Shown here: piece after piece, positions 1 to 5,968 of the stretch
Position numbering within the stretch: the first letter of the stretch is position 1
Layout: every line of letters begins with the position of its first letter
Source of the DNA: Defluviitaleaceae bacterium
GTDB lineage: Bacteria; Bacillota; Clostridia; Lachnospirales; WRAX01
NCBI GenBank assembly: GCA_009781815.1
Contig: WQVB01000040.1
Coordinates: 1 to 8,569 of the forward strand
Direction: 5' to 3'
DNA length: 8,569 nt
The notes under the pieces: generated by a model
The model's database searches: none
What the model was told of the DNA's origin: nothing
Seen by the model: the letters and a program-made list of their open reading frames with translations, nothing else
Translations under genes and position numbers: made by a program

Positions 1-1025
1 TACAGATAACTTATAGCTTAGATAAAATCGAGTCCATCGCAACAAAAATCTCTATTGAAAACGAAACCCTTCCAGTTGATGCTAGCTATAAAATCACTAA
101 TAATCAATTTATCATCACCAACGAAAAAGCTGGCAGAAAAGTTGATAAAGAAGCTTTGATAAGGGATATAAAAGACGAGATAAACAAAAAAACAAGTGGT
201 CAGATAGATGCGGTTTTTGTAGAGGTTACTCCAAAGCATAAGAAGGAGGATTTTGAAAAATCCACCACCCTTTTGGGTAGCTTTTCAACTATAGTCAACC
301 TAAACAAAAAAGAGAAGCTAGAGAATTTAAAAGTCGCCGATAGGCGTATAAACAATCAAACAATCCTCCCTGAAGTGGTTTTATCTGTTTGTGAGGTTTT
401 AGGCCCTAGAACTTTAGAGAACGGGTATGTAGAGGCAGGGCAAATCACCTTTGGCATGCCTGACAGGGGCGTTGGAGGCGGCATTTGCCAAGCCTCAAGC
501 ACCTTATACATGGCGGCACTGTATGCGGAGCTTGATGTGATAGAGCGTGTTAACCATAGCTTGATGGTAAGCTATATGCAGCCCGCCTTTGACGCCACCA
601 TAGCCCAAGGCTCTATTGATTTGAAAATCAAAAACAACAGCCCCTATCCCGTTTTGGTGCAATCCATTTTAGAAAACTATAAATACACCATTAACATATA
701 CGGGCACGAAAGCCGCCCCCAAGGGCGAAAGGTGAGCTTTGAACCAATTTTAATCGAAACCATTCCAGCTACTTTTAGTGTGGTTTCAGACCCTTCTTTG
801 CCTGCGGGGCATACGCAAACCCTCTCCCCCGCTATAGACGGCTCAAAATATGAGCTTTATAAAATCATAACCCACCCAGATAAATCAATAGAGAGAATAA
901 AAATAAACACTAGCAAATATAGGCCTGTTGAAGGCAAAATGATAGAAGGCGTGGAAGAGGTTGAAGAAAACTATCAGAGCAGTTATTGCCCTGATAGTTT
1001 TTATTTTGTAGTTTGTGAGCTTTAA
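1..1025 (+). CDS. VanW-family (YoaR-like) cell-envelope protein, 5' partial
   Basis: The reading frame is open from base 3, so the gene begins outside the window; a TTG at 156 is internal. About 340 residues are visible. Residues roughly 1-75 resemble the putative peptidoglycan-binding domain found before VanW (PF12229-like), with an 'FIITNEKAGRKVD' segment. Residues about 90-240 are the VanW domain: LGSFST, then LGPRTLENGY, then GGGICQASSTLY (bases 474-509), then ERVNHS and FDATI. The family is anchored at the cell surface in Gram-positives and is linked to wall biology and, in some vancomycin clusters, to resistance accessory functions; its biochemical role is not established. Odd points: the segment normally reading PGEVFSxN is PEVVLSVC here (bases 369-392), and the final ~20 codons pass through an intrinsic terminator. 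The N-terminal signal or membrane anchor is not in the window. Family assignment is firm; function is not. Confidence 0.9.
   Translation, partial: QITYSLDKIESIATKISIENETLPVDASYKITNNQFIITNEKAGRKVDKEALIRDIKDEINKKTSGQIDAVFVEVTPKHKKEDFEKSTTLLGSFSTIVNLNKKEKLENLKVADRRINNQTILPEVVLSVCEVLGPRTLENGYVEAGQITFGMPDRGVGGGICQASSTLYMAALYAELDVIERVNHSLMVSYMQPAFDATIAQGSIDLKIKNNSPYPVLVQSILENYKYTINIYGHESRPQGRKVSFEPILIETIPATFSVVSDPSLPAGHTQTLSPAIDGSKYELYKIITHPDKSIERIKINTSKYRPVEGKMIEGVEEVEENYQSSYCPDSFYFVVCEL
966..1007 (+). terminator. Intrinsic terminator overlapping the 3' end of the VanW gene
   Basis: AAAACTATCAG (967-977) pairs perfectly with CTGATAGTTTT (991-1001), extended by a G-U pair at 966/1002. The 13-base loop can add a GCA/TGC pairing. 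The stem runs into TTTTT-A-TTTT (998-1007). It points rightward and would end the VanW transcript. The VanW stop codon lies 16 bases after the T tract, so the terminator is inside the reading frame. Confidence 0.85.
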
Positions 1026-1138
1026 TGGGTCTAACAAAAATAAAAACTTTACTTTAAAGTTATATTAGAGTAAAATATATCTATAATCAAAAGTGATTGC
1101 GACCAAAATCGAAGGGTGTTTCAAAGCACTCTACCTTT

Positions 1139-1172
1139 CGTCATTAGGCTTGTAGCGAAACGAAACCAAGCG
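1139..1172. repeat. CGTCATT-led hairpin, probably a second small palindromic repeat type
   Basis: The stretch opens with CGTCATT, as the neighbouring palindromes open with CGTCAT, and contains GCTTG (1148-1152) facing CAAGC (1167-1171) around a 14-base loop rich in GCGAAAC. It abuts the next repeat at 1174. It resembles, from memory, dispersed 'GTCATTGCGAG...' type bacterial repeats, but only one copy is in the window, so the assignment is tentative. Confidence 0.4.
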
Positions 1173-1173
1173 T

Positions 1174-1200
1174 CGTCATCCCGTGCTTGACACGGGATCT
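1174..1200 (+). repeat. 27-base palindromic repeat, copy 1
   Basis: Structure is CGTC, 8-base arm ATCCCGTG (1178-1185), loop CTTGA (1186-1190), 8-base arm CACGGGAT (1191-1198), then CT. The arms are perfectly complementary. Copy 2 at 1245-1271 (inverted) and copy 3 at 4307-4333 share the frame, loop and length with compensatory arm changes. Copies 1 and 2 face each other 44 bases apart, so the pair resembles a small inverted-repeat element. It lies in the convergent VanW/DUF421 intergenic region and has no T tract on either side, so it is not a standard terminator. Confidence 0.85.
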
Positions 1201-1244
1201 ATGCGGGATAGTGCATACCCAACTAAGCCTGCCCTTCTCCAATT

Positions 1245-1271
1245 AGATCCTGAGTCAAGCTCAGGATGACG
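1245..1271 (-). repeat. 27-base palindromic repeat, copy 2 (inverted)
   Basis: On the minus strand it reads CGTC, ATCCTGAG, CTTGA, CTCAGGAT, CT. It differs from copy 1 at only four positions, which form two compensatory base pairs (C-G to T-A and T-A to A-T). Its translation on the minus strand gives RHPELDSGS, a peptide often seen in false ORFs created by dispersed repeats. Confidence 0.85.
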
Positions 1272-1277
1272 TGAGAG

Positions 1278-1292
1278 AAGCTTAGGATGACG
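1278..1292 (-). repeat. Truncated copy of the palindromic repeat
   Basis: The minus strand reads CGTCATCCTAAGCTT, matching the first arm and most of the loop of copy 2 at 14 of 15 positions, but the second arm is missing. Including flanks, 1257-1272 and 1278-1293 match at 15 of 16 bases, so this is a partial tandem duplication offset by 21 bases. It lies 16 bases beyond the stop codon of the DUF421 gene. Confidence 0.65.
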
Positions 1293-1308
1293 TAAGAAGA
1301 TAACCCCA

Positions 1309-1941
1309 TTAGCGTTTTTGTATATACAAGCTCCTATCTGGCTGCAGCTCCGCATACAAAACAAGCTTGACATCTTTAATACCTTGTTTTTGCAACTCTG
1401 CATGCAGTTGCTGGCGGCTATACCCCAGCTCTGTCAAGTTTTTCTCCACAATCTTTCCATCTGCAATAATTTCAGAGGGCATGTTGGCGGGGGTTTTGCT
1501 TGATTTTTTCATTACGGTCAATGCACCATTTGGCTCTAAAATCGCATATTCTACATCCAAAATAGAAAATACCTGATTTAACCTAAGCTGCATGGATAAA
1601 TCATCTAGGTTCAGCCTTTGCTTTCTCAAAGCTTTCTCTAAGATAAGCCCTTTTTTAATCACTATGGTGGGCTGGCCATCCATCAACACCCTAGCAGCGG
1701 CACTTTTTAGGCTTATCCACTCAATAGCAAGGGTTAATAAGCTCCACAAAACCAAGGCTAATATGCCATCTGCAATAGGTATCTCTTTTTGCATCACCAT
1801 TTCGCTAGCCATGCTGCCTAAAGCTATGCCTGTTATATAGGTAAACACCGTAAGCTGGCTAAGTTGCTTTTTGCCTAGCAAGCGTGTAAGGGTTAAAAGT
1901 ATTGTAAATCCCAACAAAGTGCGTATAGCTGTTTCTAACAT
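1309..1941 (-). CDS. DUF421 / YetF-like membrane protein
   Basis: Complete 210-residue protein of the DUF421 family (COG2323; YetF, YdfR and YrbG of Bacillus). Three hydrophobic segments lie at about 3-22, 32-50 and 56-78, containing the family signature RLLGKKQLSQLTVF and GIALGSMASE. The soluble C-terminal part carries DGQPTIVIKKGLI (88-100), LDDLSMQLR (112-120), VEYAILEPNGALTV (130-143) and the final GIKDVKLVLYAELQPDRSL element, the usual order for the family. The protein is a little shorter than typical members (about 220-240). The start is supported by AAGGTGGAG on the minus strand (plus-strand bases 1947-1955), five bases before the ATG. It is transcribed away from the radical-SAM cluster and toward the VanW gene. 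The cellular role of the family is poorly known, though some Bacillus members relate to spore or envelope functions. No clear terminator follows it; the palindromic repeats lie just beyond its stop. Confidence 0.92.
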   Translation of the reverse strand: MLETAIRTLLGFTILLTLTRLLGKKQLSQLTVFTYITGIALGSMASEMVMQKEIPIADGILALVLWSLLTLAIEWISLKSAAARVLMDGQPTIVIKKGLILEKALRKQRLNLDDLSMQLRLNQVFSILDVEYAILEPNGALTVMKKSSKTPANMPSEIIADGKIVEKNLTELGYSRQQLHAELQKQGIKDVKLVLYAELQPDRSLYIQKR

Positions 1942-2027
1942 GATACTCCACCTTTCAACTGCCTTATGTGTGATATTGTGTGGAAAAAATCGTGTTTTAA
2001 TGCACCATGCTGTTGTTACATTTTATA

Positions 2028-2036
2028 TGGTATAAT
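2028..2036 (+). promoter_or_regulatory. Extended -10 promoter for the radical SAM-TerB cluster
   Basis: TGGTATAAT is a perfect extended -10 (TGnTATAAT) about 48 bases before the ATG at 2084. At 17-base spacing the -35 position reads TGCTGT (2008-2013), which is weak, as is usual for extended -10 promoters. Transcription would start near 2043, giving a leader of about 40 bases. Confidence 0.6.
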
Positions 2037-2083
2037 TAAATGTTACGTGTTTACATCCGAAGACAAGGGGCAGGTTTTATAAT

Positions 2084-4609
2084 ATGTTTAGTATCACCGA
2101 AATCAGCTGCAAGCACGCCTGTATAAACGTAAATAAAAGCGGCCTGCCAACTTCGTGGAATTTAAACCTCTATCGAGGCTGCATGCATGGGTGCATTTAT
2201 TGTTTTGCCATATATTCTCATGATTATATGGAGGGCGGCGGCGATTATTATAAAGATATATATGTGAAGGTGAATATTGCTGAGCAGCTAGAGAAGCAGC
2301 TTAAAAGCCCCTATTGGAAAGGGGAAGAAATAGGCATTAGCGGCGTTACCGATTGCTACCAGCCTATTGAAGCCAAATATGGCTTAATGAGCGAAATATT
2401 AAAGGTGTTGATTAAATACAAAAACCCTTGTTCAATCACAACAAAATCTGACTTGATATTAAGGGATTATGATTTAATCGACCAATTATCAAGGGTTGCT
2501 TATGTAGGTGTAAACGCCAGCATATCCACCATGGATGATAAAATCCGCAAAAAAATTGAGCCTGGTGGCAAAAATGCCTCTGAAAAATTTAACATGCTAA
2601 AAGAGTTTTCAAAAATAAATGTTACAACGGGCATGCTCCATATGCCTATCATCCCCTATATCACTGACTCTAGGGAGAATATAGAGCAACTATATGCCAA
2701 TGCTGCCGATAGCAAAATCGACTTTATTGTAACGGGGGCGTTATATTTAAGAGGCAAAACCAGAAAGATATTTTTTGACAATATTAGCAGAGAGTTTCCA
2801 GAGTTGCTTGCACCTCTAAAGCACCTTTATCGCAACGGTGGAGCCGATAGAGCTTACAAAAGCTCTCTATATCAAATAGTGCATGAGCTAAAGAGGAAAT
2901 ATGGTCTTTCGAGCGACTACTTTAGTGCTAGAAAAAATATTGTTTTGCCTGAGGCGGATGACCCTGCCCAAATATCTTTATTTGAGGATAGGTCGGCACA
3001 AAGCAACTATCAATCCTCCCCCATCCCAACTCGTGAACAGCTGGAGCAAAATAGACAAGCCCAAGCCAGCAACCAAAAACCTAAGGAGAAGTGGAATGCC
3101 GACCCTTTTGTGGAGGTAGAGATGGGGCAAGAAACAACCCCAGCCCGTGAAAAAATCTCCCTCATTCCAGCTACCCAACCTATCGAAACCGTGGTTGATG
3201 AAAGGCGTGCCTTGTTTTACTCTATGCGTAACATAGCTAGAGATATAGAGCTATATGGCGACAGCTCCAAAATTTTCTATGAGCAAGCGATTTTTATGAA
3301 AGATTATGAGGATGATTATAGCGAGATTGCACCGTTTTCATCTTACTTTCCCTACTATCAACGGATGAATTATGAACAGCTTAGAACATACTTTACATGG
3401 CGTGGTCGTGTGCGTCGTGGAGAGATAGAGCCTATATCCCCATCCTACGCTTTTGTGTATATTTATGAGCTTTTAAACCAAATTGGCATAAATAACCCAG
3501 AAGAGGGCTTGGCCAAGCTAATGGCTTTTTGGCAAGCTTTTCGTGTGCATAATGATTCTATCGACCAATATGTGCTGCAATGGTTGAAGGATTATCATAT
3601 ATATTACCCGCTTCAGCAATCTTTTCATGATTTTGTGGAGGAGCATGGGTTAAAAATGCACTACCCCGCTGTTTTTGCCTATAATTCATGCAAAGAAACT
3701 AGCTTTGATTTATTTGCAAGCATCTCCAAATACGATATCACCCAGTCGGTTTTTTATAGCGAAGAAACTCACAATATAATTAACGACTGTTTTCACTTTA
3801 CCCTAACATATTTTAGAAAGTATTTTGAAAAACATGGCAGCAACTTTGAAGATATGATATTCCACCCCCTTGCGGAGCAATCACCTTGGATGACCTTTGG
3901 CAACGCCCTATTTCACCCAGTTTTTAAGCAAGCCAACCGCCGAGTTGTAATTTCTGAAAGAGAGGTTTATAACTGCAAAGCAAATAATTGGCAATATACA
4001 AGCGTTATGCTGGCAGACCAAGGGCGGCAATTGATAGGATACATTATGAAAGAGATGGAGAGCTGCTTGCGAAAAGTGGTGAAGTTTAAGTACAAAATGA
4101 GTGCAAACCCCAATGTGTGCGGAGAGGCGGCTTTAAACAAGCTTTCAAAAATGGGCATAAAATTGCCTGATTTTATACAAGCTTGCGTCACTAAGTTTTA
4201 TGCAGAGTTTACCCGCAAGGTTATTGAGGTGGATGCTCAAAACCTTAACGAAATACGCAAACAAGCTATGGAGACCCAAGAAAAGCTAATAGTGCCTGAA
4301 GCTGATGGTCATTGTGGACTTGATCCGCAATCTCCTCCCCCGCCTCCACAACCAAAAAATGTAGAAAACCCTTGGGAGGCTCTCGTGTCAACCTTAACAC
4401 AAATAGAGCTGCAAGCTATTCAATTGCTCCTGCAAGGCCAACCAATCAAAAGCTTCGCCTTGCAAAGCGGTATAATGCTTGAGGTGCTGGTTGATAACAT
4501 AAACGAAAAAGCAATGGAGGCAATTGGTGATGCTATTTTAGAGCTTGATGAAGAAATTGTCATTTATGATGAATACAAAACTAGTCTATTAGAGGTGATA
4601 AATCTATGA
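2084..4609 (+). CDS. SPL-like radical SAM enzyme fused to TerB-N and TerB-C domains
   Basis: An 841-residue protein in three parts. Residues ~20-285 form a radical SAM barrel of the spore-photoproduct-lyase-like family (COG1533): the iron-sulphur motif C33-x3-C37-x2-C40 in NLYRGCMHGCIYCFA, then VTDCYQPIE (88-96), ITTKSDLILRDYDLI (118-132), ISTMDDKIRKKIEPG (147-161) and MPIIPYITDS (187-196). Residues ~300-370 are a polar linker starting with QISLF (296-300), like a sliding-clamp-binding peptide. Residues ~370-580 match TerB-N (FYSMRNIARDIELYG; YEQLRTYFTWRGRVRRGEI; YAFVYIYELLNQIG; LQWLKDYHIYY). After a variable stretch, residues ~760-835 match the end of TerB-C (PWEALVSTLTQIE; DNINEKAMEAIGDAILE). 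I see no central TerB domain. The start has AAGGGGCAGG just upstream (2065-2074). A palindromic repeat lies in frame at residues 742-750, before a proline run. Likely role: DNA lesion or base chemistry plus scaffold in a stress or defence system. Domain calls are solid; the function is inferred. Confidence 0.88.
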   Translation: MFSITEISCKHACINVNKSGLPTSWNLNLYRGCMHGCIYCFAIYSHDYMEGGGDYYKDIYVKVNIAEQLEKQLKSPYWKGEEIGISGVTDCYQPIEAKYGLMSEILKVLIKYKNPCSITTKSDLILRDYDLIDQLSRVAYVGVNASISTMDDKIRKKIEPGGKNASEKFNMLKEFSKINVTTGMLHMPIIPYITDSRENIEQLYANAADSKIDFIVTGALYLRGKTRKIFFDNISREFPELLAPLKHLYRNGGADRAYKSSLYQIVHELKRKYGLSSDYFSARKNIVLPEADDPAQISLFEDRSAQSNYQSSPIPTREQLEQNRQAQASNQKPKEKWNADPFVEVEMGQETTPAREKISLIPATQPIETVVDERRALFYSMRNIARDIELYGDSSKIFYEQAIFMKDYEDDYSEIAPFSSYFPYYQRMNYEQLRTYFTWRGRVRRGEIEPISPSYAFVYIYELLNQIGINNPEEGLAKLMAFWQAFRVHNDSIDQYVLQWLKDYHIYYPLQQSFHDFVEEHGLKMHYPAVFAYNSCKETSFDLFASISKYDITQSVFYSEETHNIINDCFHFTLTYFRKYFEKHGSNFEDMIFHPLAEQSPWMTFGNALFHPVFKQANRRVVISEREVYNCKANNWQYTSVMLADQGRQLIGYIMKEMESCLRKVVKFKYKMSANPNVCGEAALNKLSKMGIKLPDFIQACVTKFYAEFTRKVIEVDAQNLNEIRKQAMETQEKLIVPEADGHCGLDPQSPPPPPQPKNVENPWEALVSTLTQIELQAIQLLLQGQPIKSFALQSGIMLEVLVDNINEKAMEAIGDAILELDEEIVIYDEYKTSLLEVINL
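2969..2983 (+). other. QISLF peptide: candidate beta sliding-clamp-binding motif
   Basis: Codes for residues 296-300 of the fusion protein, directly after the radical SAM domain and at the start of a polar, probably disordered linker. The bacterial clamp-binding consensus is QL[SD]LF; QISLF differs only by Ile for Leu. As I recall it, stand-alone SPL-like radical SAM proteins often end in such a peptide, so this may mark the old C-terminus before fusion with the TerB part. Binding is inferred. Confidence 0.5.
4307..4333 (+). repeat. 27-base palindromic repeat, copy 3, in frame within the TerB fusion gene
   Basis: Same frame as copies 1 and 2: GGTC, arm ATTGTGGA (4311-4318), loop CTTGA (4319-4323), arm TCCGCAAT (4324-4331), CT. 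The arms pair fully with one G-U wobble. Five of eight arm pairs vary among the three copies, yet pairing is always kept. It starts on a codon boundary and encodes nine residues, GHCGLDPQS (742-750), a peptide typical of translated dispersed repeats. It falls in a linker ahead of PPPPP and the TerB-C end, where an insertion would be tolerated. Confidence 0.8.
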
Positions 4610-5859
4610 TGAAAAAAAGATTAAAAATCGGGTTGCTTGCTTGCTTTTGTCTATTGGGATTAGCGGCGTGTAATTCCGCTTTTGAATGGGGCCACATCAC
4701 CCACTTTTCCATAGGCTGGGGGGATTTTTGGAGCGGGTCTTATCACTTTCGTATCGAGAAAATAGATGGAGAATATTATTTTAATGCCACAGCTGGGCAT
4801 AACTCGCAATTTTTTATACCTAACAACCACCCAATCCCCCCTCATGAAGTTGATGCGTTGCGTGCTATTTTGGAAGAAAACAGTGTTGAGAGATGGGATG
4901 GCTTTGACCGTGAAGATTGGAGCACAACGGGTGATTGGAGCTTTGGCATCTCCATCACACTTGAAAACGACAACACTATGATGGCACGTGGTTTTATGGT
5001 GCAGCCAGATGGCTTTTCCGAAACTTTTCCTTTAATTATAGAGCATTTAAAAGGAATTGTCGACCGCCATAAAGTAGAGCCAGAATGGGGCAACCTTCAA
5101 TCCTTTAGCATGCATATTACCGATGCAGGAAATAGAAGAATCGTCTATCGCATCTCCACCACTCGGGAAGATGAAGTGATATTTAGTTTTGATGTGCTCT
5201 CTAATTCATCCATAGGTAACCTTAGGTCAGAAAGCTTCTCAATCACAACCGATGATTTAGAAAGACTTCATATCACCCTAAAAGAACATAGCATAATGAC
5301 ATGGTGGAACGAGTTTCCATACGAAATCGAAAGAATTGAAGGTTTTTATTCATCTGAAATTCGCCTATATGTTGGTTTTGATAACAGAACAGAATTTTAT
5401 GTTGATGGTTGGGTGAATTATGTTGCTGAGGATACGGTCTTTCAAGACAGAATGCCCATAGAGACTACTTCCAACTCCATTAACGCTTTAATTGATTTTT
5501 TTGAAGCATTAAAACTCCAAAGATTTATAAACAACGGCATTGATGCATTGTTTGAAAGTAGTCGCCTTTTAGAATCTGGCATAAGCCAAGCGGCCATAAG
5601 GAGATTTGAGACGCCAGAAACACTACTTCGTTCTGTTGTTGGACATTTAAGAATGGGAGAGTTTTATGTAGGCATGGAAGTTGCGTTTATTGATGGTAGA
5701 TTTAATATCCTTGGTTATGGCACAATTGTGCAAATCGGCTTTCTGCGAGATGAAATCGAGGTTGTTTCAGCCGAAGGAGAGTTTTGGGAGTTCCTTGTTT
5801 TAATTCCAATCGAACAAGAAGAAATCCTAGGGACGAATTTGTGGATAATTCCACGCTAA
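4606..5859 (+). CDS. Lipoprotein with a tandemly duplicated domain, function unknown
   Basis: A 417-residue secreted lipoprotein. The N-terminus has MMKKRLK, a hydrophobic core and the lipobox L19-A20-A21-C22, so Cys22 should be lipidated and the protein held on the outer face of the membrane. Two divergent copies of a ~130-residue unit follow. Copy 1 (~32-152) has IPPHEVDALRAILEENSVERW, then a Trp/Gly-rich beta part and a helix IIEHLKGIV. Copy 2 (~166-308) has ITTDDLERLHITLKEHSIMTWW, then VGFDNRTEFYVDGWV and a helix ALIDFFEAL. A separate beta-rich region (~335-417) ends the protein. I do not recognise the family. The start overlaps the previous stop by four bases, with GAGGTG (4592-4597) eight bases ahead; a second ATG follows at once (4609). 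Translational coupling with a DNA-processing enzyme is unexpected for a surface lipoprotein, so it may be a later insertion or may sense envelope stress; both are guesses. Confidence 0.88.
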   Translation: MMKKRLKIGLLACFCLLGLAACNSAFEWGHITHFSIGWGDFWSGSYHFRIEKIDGEYYFNATAGHNSQFFIPNNHPIPPHEVDALRAILEENSVERWDGFDREDWSTTGDWSFGISITLENDNTMMARGFMVQPDGFSETFPLIIEHLKGIVDRHKVEPEWGNLQSFSMHITDAGNRRIVYRISTTREDEVIFSFDVLSNSSIGNLRSESFSITTDDLERLHITLKEHSIMTWWNEFPYEIERIEGFYSSEIRLYVGFDNRTEFYVDGWVNYVAEDTVFQDRMPIETTSNSINALIDFFEALKLQRFINNGIDALFESSRLLESGISQAAIRRFETPETLLRSVVGHLRMGEFYVGMEVAFIDGRFNILGYGTIVQIGFLRDEIEVVSAEGEFWEFLVLIPIEQEEILGTNLWIIPR

Positions 5860-5876
5860 TTCAAGCCTCTTATCTT

Positions 5877-5928
5877 CATTGCGGATCCGTAGGTTGAGCA
5901 TAGTTTCAGGTGAAATAAGCCCGCAATG
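5877..5928. other. Inverted repeat in the lipoprotein/ATPase gap
   Basis: CATTGCGG (5877-5884) pairs with CCGCAATG (5921-5928) around a 36-base loop; a T-G pair can extend it. There is no T tract, so it is a poor intrinsic terminator. The CATTGCGG and CCGCAAT arm words recall copy 3 of the palindromic repeats, but the CTTGA loop is absent. It may be a decayed or interrupted repeat or an mRNA processing structure. It lies in the only sizeable gap of the cluster (5860-5968), where I see no convincing promoter. Confidence 0.45.
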
Positions 5929-5968
5929 GCGAATAGACAAACACTTGCATCAAGGGTCAAAATCATAA

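Noticed and set aside
156..1025. A complete VanW-like gene starting at TTG 156
   Set aside because: The frame is open back to base 3 and the upstream residues match the domain that precedes VanW, so the true start is outside the window.
1045..1061. AACTTTA-CTT-TAAAGTT hairpin as a second terminator
   Set aside because: The stem is short and AT-rich and has no T tract on either strand.
1082..1087. TATAAT as a promoter in the VanW/DUF421 intergenic region
   Set aside because: No -35 element at suitable spacing and no rightward gene follows; the region is AT-rich.
1139..1293. CRISPR array
   Set aside because: The copies are few, in mixed orientation, unevenly spaced and fully palindromic, with no cas genes nearby.
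1176..1403. Minus-strand open frame ending in RHPELDSGS and DPVSSTG peptides
   Set aside because: It is a translation of the palindromic repeats and overlaps the DUF421 gene in another frame; it has no ribosome site or family match.
2978..3178. Minus-strand open frame of 66 codons within the radical SAM-TerB gene
   Set aside because: It is a shadow of the large gene with no ribosome site or recognisable product.
5877..5928. Intrinsic terminator after the lipoprotein gene
   Set aside because: The loop is 36 bases and no T run follows the stem.
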